64,000 bases of DNA from Chloranthus sessilifolius (Eukaryota; Streptophyta; Magnoliopsida; Chloranthales; Chloranthaceae). The notes under the pieces were generated by a model that saw only the letters and a list, made by a program, of their open reading frames with translations, made no database searches and was not told where the DNA came from. Both the position numbers and the translations under genes were made by a program. Shown here piece after piece: positions 34,301-43,610 of the stretch (position 1 is the stretch's first letter; each line of letters opens with the position of its first letter). The stretch spans positions 69,148,671-69,212,670 of the forward strand of contig CM037598.1 in NCBI GenBank assembly GCA_021018995.1. Reading direction: 5' to 3'.

Positions 34301-35205
34301 AATCCAAAACCACACGATCAAACGGATAGAATCGTTAGATCAGTGAAAATTTTAGGCAGCCCACTAATCAAAAGGTCAAGGTCGAAAACCACATGGACGA
34401 ATTGACAATAGGCATAGAGGGGTTATGTTACAAATTTGAAATAAATAAATAAATAAATAATCACCTCAACTCTGAATTCACGCTCCCCTTGCTTTCCTTG
34501 TCTATTCAACATCTTGATTGCAGCGATAGTACCATTGCTCAGTGTCCCTCTATACACCACTCCAAAACCCCCGTTACCAATCACATTTGCTTCACTAAAT
34601 TTATCTGTGGCCATCTCAAGCTCTTTGTAGGTGAAAACCTGACCTCCTCTAAATTTAGCGGCTGGAGCTAATCCCAAATTGCTCCCATATAGACAATTTC
34701 TCACATCTTTACACCAGAAAAAAAATATATTTAAAAAATACAAAATAGATAATATTTTCTAAATTGGCACAAAAATGAGGTTTAAATAATTACCGGGACT
34801 CGAATTAGAAGTAATACTTCCACTACCAAATTTTGAAAGTACGGAATTAGTGGCGTTGGTGGTCGTGGTGCTCCTAGCGTTACTGCTATTGTTGCTGGTA
34901 GCGCCATCAAGATTGCTTTTTGTAGATCGATATCTACGGTAGAGTAGTAGTGATAGAAAAGCGGCGAAAAGTATGAAAATTGAGATGATGGAGATGATGA
35001 TTATGAGTAAGGTATTAGTGGCACGGATTCCGAGATACTGATGGCAGTAGTGGTGGTGATGATGGTGGTTGCTGTTGTTGTTGTGATGCAATGATGGGAG
35101 TTTTGCTGGAGGTACAAGAGATTGAATCCCCATTAGGCTCAAGGAAGAGAGAAGAAAGTTATGAAAAGTGAAATAATAAGAATAGGGCCATTTATGTTGA
35201 TCCAT
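24387..35205 (-). CDS. Receptor-like serine/threonine protein kinase, six exons, intact
   Basis: Exons (minus strand): 35205-34794, 34706-34465, 33521-33130, 29807-29675, 25093-25004, 24548-24387. All introns are GT-AG, phases agree, and the CDS is 1431 nt (476 residues). Residues 1-30 are hydrophobic and signal-like. A short His-rich stretch (about 47-52) precedes a transmembrane segment (about 64-89), so this is a membrane kinase with a tiny ectodomain. Kinase motifs: GNGGFG 181-186, Lys202 (AAIK), HRD 300-302 (RD type), DFG 320-322, APE 347-349, then [20 protein letters not shown], and EADYRPLM near the C-terminus. It closely resembles the Arabidopsis At3g58690 group from memory. It phosphorylates Ser/Thr, and its ligand and partner are unknown. 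The ATG at 35205 is the first in frame; one at residue 25 is an alternative. Introns 3 (3.3 kb) and 4 (4.6 kb) are swollen with repeats. Confidence 0.93.
24738..24890. mobile_element. Decayed CACTA-type MITE, copy 1 (kinase intron 5)
   Basis: It starts ATAAAAAATAAGATTATTAGCGGC and holds the GTCGCTATTAAC and GCCGCTAA words of the better copies at 26467 and 36249, but both ends are worn (TTATTTTTTTAAG on the right). It sits in the 455-bp intron between exons 5 and 6. Confidence 0.6.
25430..25735. mobile_element. Diverged foldback element in kinase intron 4
   Basis: It has opposed blocks CATTGACTAATTGCAATGAGACGATG and CAATTGTGTAGAAGATTGGAGTGAGAC in inverted arrangement, and belongs to the same family as 23484-23890 but is more diverged. 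It has no coding capacity. Confidence 0.55.
26345..26922 (+). pseudogene. LINE-type RNase H domain remnant (RVT_3-like), split by a MITE
   Basis: The first part reads VNFDGAWCQ...[11 protein letters not shown]. After the MITE at 26467-26618 it resumes as [11 protein letters not shown], then VILEGDS, then [11 protein letters not shown]. The catalytic D (NFDGA), E (CEAKA), D (EGDS) and D (AADTL) are all visible. A premature stop follows FEAT (about 26662). It lies antisense within kinase intron 4. It is either the 3' end of a plant LINE or a fragment of the related host RNase H-like family. No LINE reverse transcriptase is seen next to it. Confidence 0.75.
26467..26618. mobile_element. CACTA-type MITE, copy 2 (inside the RNase H remnant)
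   Basis: It is 152 bp with termini CACTACAAAAAATAAGA and TCTTATTTTTTGTAGTG, flanked by the 3-bp duplication gtt (26464-26466, 26619-26621). It contains subterminal TAGCGGC/TGTCGCTA words. It is non-autonomous, and near-identical ends occur at 36249-36410. Confidence 0.9.
26966..27021. repeat. (TA)n(TG)n microsatellite
   Basis: A TA run passes into a TG run directly after the RNase H remnant, where a LINE tail would be expected. It may be a decayed tail. Confidence 0.9.
27930..28545. repeat. Array of GCGTCGGCGCTTCG-like palindromic words
   Basis: Many degenerate copies of CGAAGCG..GACGCTTCG occur in both orientations (for example 27966, 28003, 28290, 28356, 28428, 28450, 28500, 28520), interrupted by the MITE at 28075-28265. 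The style recalls the LTR palindrome arrays, but in a DNA transposon. Confidence 0.6.
28075..28265. mobile_element. GGATCAAAATTTCGG foldback MITE, copy 2 (nested)
   Basis: Inverted ends GGATCAAAATTTCG and CGAAATTTTGATC, with several CCGAAACCGAAATTT words inside. It interrupts the palindrome array of the long-TIR element. Confidence 0.65.
28786..28880. repeat. (CT)n(TA)n / (TA)n(GA)n microsatellite
   Basis: Runs of CT, TA, CT, TA and GA together form a near-perfect inverted repeat. Confidence 0.9.
29366..29625. mobile_element. GGATCAAAATTTCGG foldback MITE, copy 3
   Basis: Inverted ends GGATCAAAATTTTGG and CCAATATTTTGATC, with internal TTTCGGTTTC and GAAACCGAAAC. It ends about 50 bases from the donor of kinase exon 4. 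Confidence 0.6.
29826..31296. other. First half of kinase intron 3, no gene
   Basis: An A-rich stretch (29940-30060), GACCCGACC-type words repeated in both orientations (30230-30480), and unclassified single-copy-looking sequence. The open frames here are short and have no recognisable domain. Confidence 0.5.
31297..31363. repeat. (TA)n microsatellite in kinase intron 3
   Basis: An uninterrupted TA run of over 60 bases. Confidence 0.95.
31640..32300. repeat. AT-rich minisatellite in kinase intron 3
   Basis: About 35 degenerate copies of a 17-20 base unit like GATACGATATGATAGCGGTA. The repeat creates a false 260-residue Tyr/Ile/Ser-rich open frame on the minus strand (31533-32315), which is not a gene. 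The neighbouring stretch 31400-31590 holds inverted GGTAGCG words. Confidence 0.9.
33534..34464. other. Kinase intron 2, no other gene
   Basis: This AT-rich intron between exons 3 and 2 holds several CAAAATTTCG/CGAAATTTTG-like words around 33900-34200 but no clear element boundaries. Confidence 0.5.
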
Positions 35206-35288
35206 GAGCACATGGTTGAGGTTGGTTCCCTCATTGGAAGGTCAAGATGTTGTGCACGTGATTCCATCCTTCTTTCACACGCATACCC

Positions 35289-35320
35289 TTCTCTCTCTCT
35301 CTCTCTCCAGCTTTATATGA
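35289..35320 (-). promoter_or_regulatory. TATA-like box and GA-rich leader of the kinase gene
   Basis: On the minus strand, TCATATAAAG (35320-35311) is followed by a GA run (35309-35291). Transcription starting around 35285 would give a short 5' UTR before the ATG at 35205. GA/CT runs are common at plant core promoters. Position and spacing fit, but this is inference. Confidence 0.5.
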
Positions 35321-35675
35321 AGGTTTGGTGCCTCAAAAGCTGGATTGATGGTGTAGCTGATGGAAGTAAGATTATCATTAATTTTAAGCTCGAAATTTAT
35401 ATTTAATTATTTTAAGAAGTGAACTTTTTTTTTTTTCGAGTAGCTCCTGATTAAATCTCTCAATACGTGAAACACCCGCATATCACACGTACCATTATCT
35501 ATATAAATCCCTAACTCTATTTCCATCGAGTCTCTGCACATATCCTTTTGATTATTTTCGCTTTCTAAACCCTTTAAGAAAATAGGATTTGGCTCAAGAT
35601 TGCCCATTTTTAATTCCAGGGTTTCCCTAAATTTGGAAGTTATTGCTTAGTAGGATTCCATATTGTGACTAGCGA

Positions 35676-36055
35676 GACTCACATGTCATAATATTATCTG
35701 GTTTTGGGCTTAAGTCTCCGCCCCGATTTTGTTTCTGGCATGGGCTTAAGTCCTCACCCAAAACGCATATGCAATCACATATAGCCTAGGGTCAAGACTT
35801 TTTCCTATCCGATGTGGGACTATTACAATCCCCCCTCACCTTATAGAAGAGCCTTCATTGACTCTTATACCATTCCGTGACGATCCAGACCCACATGCCA
35901 TAATATTGTCTGGTTCTGGGCTTAAGTCCTCGCCCCGATTTTATTTCTGGCATGGGCTTAAGTGTTCACCCAAAACGTGTCATGACATGTAGCGTCCGCA
36001 ATCACATATAGCCCAGGATCAGGACTTTTTCCTATCTGATGTGAGACTATTACAC
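35676..36055. repeat. Two tandem copies of a ~210 bp unit
   Basis: Copies begin near 35676 and 35889. Both contain CATAATATTNTCTGGTT, GGGCTTAAGTC, GCATGGGCTTAAGT, ACCCAAAACG and GATGTG(G/A)GACTATTACA. I could not assign a family. The unit resembles a dispersed plant repeat around GATGTGGGACTATTAC. Confidence 0.75.
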
Positions 36056-36248
36056 ATACCAAGGCTCAATCCCATCAAGTCCGAGTGTCTACCAATTTTG
36101 CCATATCCCCCTTTTGAGACCGGGATCTCATTAACAAGGTGTGAGATCAAACTCAAAACCTCCGCTTTAAAAGGTGAAATGTCTTATATGATCAGGACCA
36201 TTGATGGGTTAGGTCGGGTTTGATTCGGGCCAAAATTGCTTAAGTCAA

Positions 36249-36410
36249 CACTACAAAAAATAAGGCTATTAGCGAAAGTTTTTAGCTGTAAAAAATTACC
36301 GCTCATGACAAAAAAACTATTAAGACTATTAGCGACAAGGGTATTAGCGGCAGTTTTTTGTTAATAGCGGCAATTTTTGGCTGTCGCTAATAGTCTTATT
36401 TTTTGTAGTG
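36249..36410. mobile_element. CACTA-type MITE, copy 3
   Basis: It is 162 bp with CACTACAAAAAATAAGG and CTTATTTTTTGTAGTG termini and caa duplications at 36246-36248 and 36411-36413. Family member of 26467-26618. Confidence 0.9.
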
Positions 36411-36751
36411 CAACTCTAACCTTTAAATCCTGCATGTCCTCTGGGCTGTTGTATTGTCCTAACCTAAATCTTGGTTCGTGTCAAGTTGATAGGTAAGGCC
36501 AATGGTTTAAGTCCGTGATTTTTTTTTTTTAATTTATAAAATTAAAGTCAGCGATTTTCTTAGGTTGTCATTAGTAGGGGTGTATTCGGTTAGGTTTGGT
36601 CGATATTGTACCAAAATCACAAATCAAACCGGTTCTAATCAGTTTCTAAATGTTCAAACCAAATCAAACAGCCCAATTGTGGAACCAAACCAACCCGATT
36701 CGATTTGGTTTCGGTTTGGTTCAGTCCGTTTCGATTTCCTATAAGTTATAC

Positions 36752-36954
36752 TTTTTTTTTTGATAACCTAGGCATCCGAGCCTCTTAGAGCACCCACCTA
36801 ATCTCAGGGGCACATGCGCGCCCCAAATTCAGCATATGTCGGATCAGCACAGGATATAAATCCCTAGGGTAGCCTCAAAGTGGGGAGAGGATTCGAACTC
36901 AGGTCTCCTGCTTTGGGAAGCAAGTACATGGCCAACTCACCTAACCCCTTGAGG
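36752..36954 (-). mobile_element. tRNA-derived SINE, copy 2
   Basis: On the minus strand it shows AAGGGGTTAGGTGAGTTGGCC (A-box region), GAGTTCGAATCC (B box) and an A tail, and matches copy 1 along its length. It is flanked by TTCCTATAAGTTATAC (36736-36751) and TTCCTATAAGTTCTAC (36955-36970), a 16-bp duplication with one difference. Confidence 0.88.
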
Positions 36955-37130
36955 TTCCTATAAGTTCTACTTGCACATTAAAATTTTCCCAATTTCTCAA
37001 CCTGTTTTACACTTATATTATTTTCATTTTTTTCGGAGTCATTTTACTTTTATAATTCATTCACCATTCTCAAAACAGATAACAAAAATAAATGCATCAC
37101 ATTCACTGTAATAAATCAAAGTTTGGATCT

Positions 37131-37690
37131 GTGACAGCCCGTATTTCTTAATCGCGAAACCCGGACCGTCAGATCGACACTAAGGCTGATCCCCGAACGG
37201 AACACTTGGCACATCCACACACGAAGCGGAAGCAAAACAAGAAATCTAGTTAAGCAGATAGAGTCATCATAGGTAAAATGAAATCTCCAATTCTATATCT
37301 TAAAAGATAAATTAACAGTTTTAATCCCATATAAAAACTCATAGGCTGAAGAATAAAAAAGAACTACCAGTAATGGCCGACCATCATCGAAACATGGTTC
37401 ACAAAAGAATAATACAAATATAACCCAAAAGTTTATATTCCTGACATCACAAAAACCATACTATAATTTATCATTCCAAAGTCGGACCTACCCGTGCTTT
37501 GCGCAAATAAAACAATTCTCAGGATGAGGCTCTGAGTCCTCCTCCCCAGGAGAGAAATTAGGATCCTCCACCCTTGCGGGATCCTCTAAGTCAACCTCAG
37601 CTCCTGTATCTGTGACGTATAATCGAGGGATGAGCTAACAACATAAGCTCGGTAGGGAAATACTAATAGCATGTAGATTTTTAACATGCT
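37131..37690 (-). mobile_element. LTR fragment K of a further Tekay-type family
   Basis: It begins TGTGACAGCCCGTATTTC, like solo LTR S, so the LTR 3' end lies left. It contains the mini-exon, acceptor-like site and GAGCT...AGCTC hairpin. Similarity fades around 37690, where other sequence, probably of element H, begins. The rest of the LTR was not found. Confidence 0.65.
37488..37609 (-). CDS. Conserved acidic mini-exon in LTR fragment K
   Basis: It is 122 nt open after ATTATACGTCACAG, in the same phase as the others. It contains VEDPNFSPGEEDSEPHPE and a slightly longer C-terminus. Confidence 0.5.
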
Positions 37691-37699
37691 ATTGACAGC

Positions 37700-38998
37700 T
37701 CCATTGGATTGGCCACGGGTGCCCTTACCTAGGTAAGGCTCGGAGTCTTTGGGCGAACCCATCAACCTCGAGGTTGCTTTAGCATGATTTACCCGAGTGG
37801 AGCGAATATTGATGTCGCAACACTTCTTGGGAATGCATGCCCATTTTTCGAGTAAATTTTTTTTTTTTTTGTGTCATTTCCTAAATTTTCTTTTGTTTCG
37901 AGGCCTCTAAGCAAAGCTCAAGAACCTCTGACAACTTTATTCTTGCACAACTTTTTAAGTGGATCAAATGCCAGTTGATACGCTTTTAAGAGTGCGTGCG
38001 CTATGCCGAGGATAGGTATACCTTGGGGATGTGCTCGTTCTGGTGGCGAGGTGCTCCTGATTCACATGAACCAGAGTGCCTTAACTGAAGACAAAGCTAA
38101 ATATCGGGCTAGGAACGATTATCCCTTGAAAGAGATGGCCAATTCTAGCCTCCATCCCTGATAAAATCACATCTTACTAACTATGCACAGACAGACACCC
38201 ATCAGGGGCGATAAGCAGCAAAATAGGCACGAATGGAAGCCTCGACCCTAAGGTACAATTTACGAGGATAAACGACCATCCTGCGGATACCCAGACGCAA
38301 GTACGTACATTCAATAGGGACACCATGCCTATACAGGTTTTAAGCCCGTGTAAAAGGAAATAAAAGGGAATGAGCCCTTCGGTCTGTATGTTTGCACATA
38401 GTTTGGTTGGTGGTAATTTCATTTTTGACGGGTCAGTTTCAACTGACAATAGACTTTTCTAATGGTCTGAAGTCGGGGGCACTCTTGGTCAACCTAGATC
38501 CGAAGGGGGATGACCAGAGCGAATGCTTGGAAGGTGGGGTCAAACTACTCTGGATTTTTACTAAGCAGCAACAGGTTGTTATCTCTTCTCCTCTTTTTTT
38601 TTTTCTCTTTTTTTCTCTTTTTTTTTTTTTTTTTCATGTCAGATTGAGACTCTGGGCATGCTCAAACTGCCTTTATTTCTGCACGTATCCTTAGGCGAAT
38701 CAACTTGTCATGTTGATATACCTTAGGGACGTGTGTGTTCTGGTGATGGGTTCTTGGTTTGCCTGTCGGATCAGGCCACGACCTCTGCTGGGGGAGATCT
38801 GGGGCTAAGTGTATGCTCCAAGGAGTGACCGGTGATGAATGAAATTCATTTGCCTGCCGGATCAGGTAAGGGGTGTCCCGATGTAAGACGGGGTTCGAGA
38901 ACTTTCGGGTGGACCTTGATCATTCCGAATTGATTTAGCATGGCTCTCGGAGTTGGGCAAACAGGCATTGCGATGCTCTTTTGAGAACCAGCGTTTGC

Positions 38999-39050
<52 letters not shown>

Positions 39051-39230
39051 TTTTTTCTTCTGCTTCCTCTTTCTTATTTTTTTTTATATTTTTGATTCTC
39101 TCTTTTTTTTTTTTTTTTTGTGGGCGCATTAGGTGGGCGCCTACGGATCTAGACCCGTTTATTGTAGCACGATCCGTTTGGGCCAATCGAAGGAAACTCA
39201 GAGGGTCATTTGGGGATGCGTGCACCCTTG
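37700..39230 (-). mobile_element. Likely 3' non-coding end of element H
   Basis: No protein domain is seen. Diverged internal repeats include a TACCTTGGGGATGTG/TACCTTAGGGACGTG pair (38029, 38719) followed by TTCTGGTG, and a GCCTGYCGGATCAGG pair (about 38762, 38854). A T/C run lies at 38588-38635 and a (TA)n run at 39000-39048. Assignment to H is by position only. Confidence 0.4.
39000..39048. repeat. (TA)n microsatellite
   Basis: A pure TA run of nearly 50 bases followed by T/C-rich sequence. Confidence 0.95.
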
Positions 39231-39352
39231 CCCGATGATACGTGGGCCTCTAAGGGGGGTCTGGACCGGGGTCTATAGCATACAAGGGGGCCCGTAGGGC
39301 CTCAAAATTTAAAATGGCCGGGTAGTTAAAAAAAAACTACCATTTCTGGTCG

Positions 39353-39470
39353 GACGTATATATTATATACGCCTGACCAAAATCTGGCGCAAAATGGTCG
39401 GGCGTATATATTATATACGCCTGACCAAAGTCTGGCGAAAAATAGTCGGGCGTATATATTATATACGCCC
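39353..39470. repeat. H palindrome array 1, upstream of the antisense PMD gene
   Basis: Three copies of a palindrome with half-sites GGGCGTATA and TATACGCCC around a TA-rich centre, at about 39354, 39401 and 39447 (period about 47), separated by CTGACCAAAATCTGGCG-like spacers. It lies just before the leader of the PMD gene. Confidence 0.92.
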
Positions 39471-39489
39471 GTCTAAAAACTGGCAGTTA

Positions 39490-39686
39490 CAAAACTGCTC
39501 GAGCCCGAGCACAAAAGGGGCCCTCCTTTTCAAATTCTGTCTTTCTCCCTCCTTTCTTCTTGAGTTCGGGACAGCCCCCTAGGGTTTTTGCATATGATTC
39601 GGCTTGAGTTCTATTACCGGCGGTTGCGGGTGTGGATCGAAAGACGCTTATCCTCCGCCGATATTTGTTTTTCTCTCTCATTGAAG
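39490..39686 (+). promoter_or_regulatory. Probable 5' leader exon of the PMD gene
   Basis: It contains CCTAGGGTTTTTGC, typical of plant 5' UTRs, and ends CATTGAAG|GTAATC, a good splice donor. The next acceptor is TTTTCAG at 40471, directly before the ATG. Confidence 0.5.
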
Positions 39687-39980
39687 GTAATCATTACCCT
39701 TCCTTTATTTTGCTTTTAAATTTTTGATGATATTGCCTCTCTTTTTTTGTTTTTGGTGAAATGCTCTGTGATGCCTATACTCTTTTTTCTCTCTTTTTGT
39801 TTTTTGTTGTTTCCCCCCCCCCCTTTTTTTTTGAAATATTTGATTCCTTAGGCCTATTTTCCATTTTGTTTTTCTTTCTCTTTTTTGTTTTGATGGATTA
39901 GTGTATTTTATTTGACGGATTTGTGCCTCTCCTTCTTTTTTTTGGATTAGTGCATACATATATTAGTATATGTATTATTT

Positions 39981-40024
<44 letters not shown>

Positions 40025-40471
40025 TTTTGTTTGGTGGATTAGTATACACACACATTTTTTTGCTTGTTGATGGGTTAGTACATTTATACACACGCATTTT
40101 TTTTTTTTTTTGATTAATACACACACATTTTTTGTTAATGGGTTAGTACACACACATTTTTTTTTGGACTAGTACACACACACATATTTTTTTTGTTAAT
40201 GGGTTAGTACACATTTTTTTTGGATTAGTACACACACACACATTTTTTTTTGGACGGGTTAGCATACTCGTATATATTCATTATATATTTTTCTGTGTTT
40301 CTTTTTTGTTTTGTTTTTTTTGTTTTTTTTCTTAATTAGTACATACATACATGGGGTTTTATTTTTGATAAGATTTTTTTTTTTGGGATTAGTGCATATA
40401 TCTATTTTTTTTCTTATCTTTTTTTTTTGTGTTGGCACCCTTCTCATATGCTGATGCGTCTCATATTTTCA
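39687..40471. repeat. Leader intron rich in T runs and ACACAC/TTAGTA words
   Basis: It contains C and T runs (39811-39832), a TA run (39985-40015) and a 30-50 base degenerate tandem unit GGATTAGTACACACACATTTTTT (40030-40260). No ORF belongs here. Confidence 0.7.
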
Positions 40472-40472
40472 G

Positions 40473-42887
40473 GATGTCCGGTGAAGAAGGGCATGATCAG
40501 CAAGAGGGGCCGGAGATGGCCTACAGTCCCCGTGGGGAACAGTTCATCGTGTCTCAGCGCTCCCCCCAGCCTTGGTATGAAATGCAAGGCGAGGTTGCCC
40601 ATACCGGCCTCCTCTACTGCCAGCACACCCACATGTCCAACTTTGGGATCGTCGATCAGGTAAACAGATGAGCCCCCTCCCCTTTTTCGCTTTTGTTTTC
40701 CTTTGATGTCTTCCTTATACCACCTTGCCCCTATCTGATTGATGCCTTCTGTTTGCAGCCCCTGCCGCACATTATGTTCCGAGGCGGTTGGTTCGACCCC
40801 CAGGGTCTCGTGCTTTACCTTCCCCCAATGGTGAAGGACTTGCTCACCGATGTCGGTTTCGGGGATTTCATTTCGTGTCCCGCCGTGAGGGCCGATACGG
40901 CCTATTTGAAGGCTCTGATAGAGCATTTTCGCCCTGAGACCATGACATTTCACATGGTCATGGCAGAGATGGCCTTTACTCCTGCGGACTAGTCTATGAT
41001 CACTGAGGTCCGTATTGGAGGGGTGCCCGTGGTACCTACCCGTACACCGGGTAAGGAGGAGGTGATTCGACTGATAGGGCCCTACCCGACCTCTGGGAAT
41101 ATTCGGGGCTCTGAGGTCAACCTGTCCTGGCTGGTTGATCAGTTTGAGCCTCATGAGTTAGTGGACCAGGGCCAGCCTGACATGGCCATATATCTCGAGC
41201 CCGCACGCGCACATATGCTGGCCCGCATTGCTCTGCTGTTCCTCCTGGGCAAGACTCTCCTCTCCAACACCAACGGAGGGCGAGTCTCGTTATCCCTGCT
41301 CAGCCTGATGGTGAACTGGGAGACCGTGCATCGATTCGATTGGGGCGGCGCCGACTATGCTGTACTCATGTCCAGCCTAAAGCGAGCCGTTCTTGGGGAG
41401 TCTAGCTCCATTGTGGGTTTCTGGCCTGCAATTGAGGTATTTTATCCTTTGGTTTTAGCTTGTCTAATTTTCTTTTATAGCATACCTGTCTTTATCGGCT
41501 TGCTTTCTCAGATCTGGGGGTATCTTCACTTCCAACCGGGTCGCCCTCTGCTTCAGTCTGAAGTTGCTACGGTCCCCCTCATGAGTAACTGGCACGTGGG
41601 TCGCCGTTGGGACGTAGGTATGAAACATTTGGAGTTAGGGCTTTGCTCTCAGTTCGACCTGTTGATCCCAGAGCAGGTAAAACAATTCCCTTTTTATAAA
41701 TTTGACAGCTCAGCTCTTGTGTGCTATGGGTTCTGACCAAATGTGTGTATCCTCCCTCTGTTTTCTCTTCTTTTGCAGGTCATCATCGACCCCTACATAG
41801 GATCTCCCTTCTGGAACTTGGCCTCAGTGGGTCCTTCTCGCTTTTTGCTGGACCGTCGCATCATCTTCCTCTACGGGTCCTGGACTAGGGCCTACTATTT
41901 AGGGGAGAGAGTGGTTCATCAGTATCGCCCTCTCTTTGCCGTGCCCCAAGCTCCTCCCGCCGATGTGTTGGCTCCAGAAGGCTCCATTGATGAGCTTACT
42001 GCTCACTTTCTTCACCATGGGGTTCCTATCGATGACCTTCTCCTGTCCGGGGGGTATCAGTCATGGTACGATTCCCTGCCCTATCATTTCTTGCTGCCCC
42101 GCTTCGTGCCTGGTGCTAACTTTTTAGCTTTTGGTGGGCCGCGATCTCAGGTAAGGCCCCTTTTCTCTTTTTATTTAGCAGCTTCCTTGTGATTACTTTG
42201 ATTGACCTACCGCCTTTAATGATAAAATGTTTCTCTCTACAGTTTGAGCAGGGCGGCGACTCAGATGAGGGGGATGAGGCGGCTGCTCCTTATGATGCTA
42301 CAGGTGCCGGACCCTCCGATCCTTCCGGGGCTGGTGCTTGTGCGGCTTGGTCTTTGGACCCTCGACCCTTACAGTCTTTGGTGCTTGGCGGTTGGACTTT
42401 CAAGCATTTGGACGATGCTTTCTTATCGCGGGTGTGTGCGGACGTGGCCAAGAAAGCACGAATCTCTGTTGAAGCTATCTAGGTCCCACCTCCTGAGTTG
42501 ATTCCTGGGGTAATCTCTATCTTGTTGCTTTGTTTTCCTTCCCTTTGAATTATGCTGATGGCTTGTGTGACTAACACCTCCTTTTTCTTACTGGCCAGGA
42601 TTATGAGTCGGCAGTGAGTCAAGTCGAATATTATCGTAACCTTGTTGGGCTTAGGGAGACCGAGGTGGTGAGTGAATGCTGACCCAACCTAGTTATTTTC
42701 TTTATTTATTATCCGCATGTTTCTCTACTTGATGGCTTTTGGTGTGTTCCTACAACGTGCTTGTGAAAAGGAGTCGCGTTCTCTTCTCAACCGCATTTCT
42801 CAGGCATGGACTCGGGTGGGGGAGACTCGTACCTTTCAAAGCGCGAGCCGGCGTCGGAAGAAGTCGAAGGGGGCTGCCCAGGACTAG
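40473..42887 (+). pseudogene. Antisense gene 1 of element H: plant mobile domain (PMD, PF10536-like), multi-exon
   Basis: The coding start is ATG 40473 after an acceptor. Predicted introns with GT-AG ends: 40660-40758, about 41436-41511, 41677-41778, 42151-42241, about 42510-42598 and about 42669-42770. The ends match plant consensus (CAG|GTAAAC, TTTGCAG, CTCTACAG). Protein signs: FRPETMTFHMVMAEMAFTP, a WLVDQF block, RIALLFLLGKTLLS, VHRFDWGGADYAVL and the I-W-G-Y-L-H block. These are the order and motifs of PMD proteins such as the MAIN/MAIL group and their transposon relatives. A Lys/Arg-rich tail ends near 42887. It reads opposite to gag-pol, so its introns would survive retrotransposition. 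Nearly whole, with about one or two breaks. Role unknown; MAIN-type host PMD proteins are linked to silencing and genome stability. Confidence 0.78.
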
Positions 42888-43276
42888 TTCATTCTCTGAA
42901 AATTTGAAACAATGAAACAGTTTAGACTTGGCTTTATTGGGGATATGTAATAACTTTTAAACAACAAAATTTTTTGGATGGTTTATAATTTTTATGCTTT
43001 ATATGAATGTTTCATCTCTTTGCTTTGATGGTTTTCTTTTCTTTGGTCTGAAACAAGCTGGCACCCATCCAATGATGGGGGAGATCCCGCAGGTGATTCT
43101 CTGTATATCACCTATGGATAGTGCGTCATCTGAGGCCTCCCTCCCCCATGGGGGTGTGAGCATGTCCGCTTGTGGGCTGCCCTGAGATAAAAAAGTGGGC
43201 CAACCAAAAATAAGTTCCTCCTTGGTGAACAAAAATGGACCACTGTGAGAGGGGGCCTTGCCAGCCCCGACTTTAA

Positions 43277-43445
43277 ACTGGGCGTATATATTATATACGC
43301 CCGGCAAATGTTCAGTAATAATGGTCGGGCGTATATAATATATACGCCTGGCAAATCCATGATTAAAATGGCCGGGCGTATATATTATATACGCCTGGCA
43401 AAATGTTTCAAAATTTTGCCTTGGCGTATATAATATATACGCCCG
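43277..43445. repeat. H palindrome array 2, upstream of the antisense DUF7745-like gene
   Basis: Four copies (about 43278, 43325, 43374, 43422; period about 48) of the GGGCGTATA/TATACGCCC palindrome with CTGGCAAAA-like spacers. The array ends about 25 bases before a TATA box. Confidence 0.93.
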
Positions 43446-43468
43446 CTATAATTTGGGCTCAGCGGGCT

Positions 43469-43478
43469 CTTTATAACC
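43469..43478 (+). promoter_or_regulatory. TATA box of antisense gene 2
   Basis: CTTTATAACC lies about 140 bases before ATG 43611 and just after the palindrome array, followed by a C/T-rich leader (43490-43565) usual for plant 5' UTRs. Confidence 0.55.
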
Positions 43479-43610
43479 TGAGCCTGGTCCCCCCTTGCCT
43501 CCTCTTCCATCCTGGTTTGGCCTTTTTGCCCTTCCTTTCATCTTTTCCTTTCGTTTTCTTTTTCTAGTGGGTCCATCGTCATACATTGACTGATTTTATA
43601 AGGAACATCA

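Noticed and set aside
37131-37690. Treating LTR fragment K as the 3' LTR of element H
   Set aside because: K has the TGTGACAGCCCG end and mini-exon of Tekay LTRs, whereas the LTR of H is of the TGTAGACACCC Tat type; they are different families.
40444-41154. 236-residue minus-strand open frame
   Set aside because: It is the shadow of the plus-strand PMD gene, whose motifs and splice sites are on the other strand.
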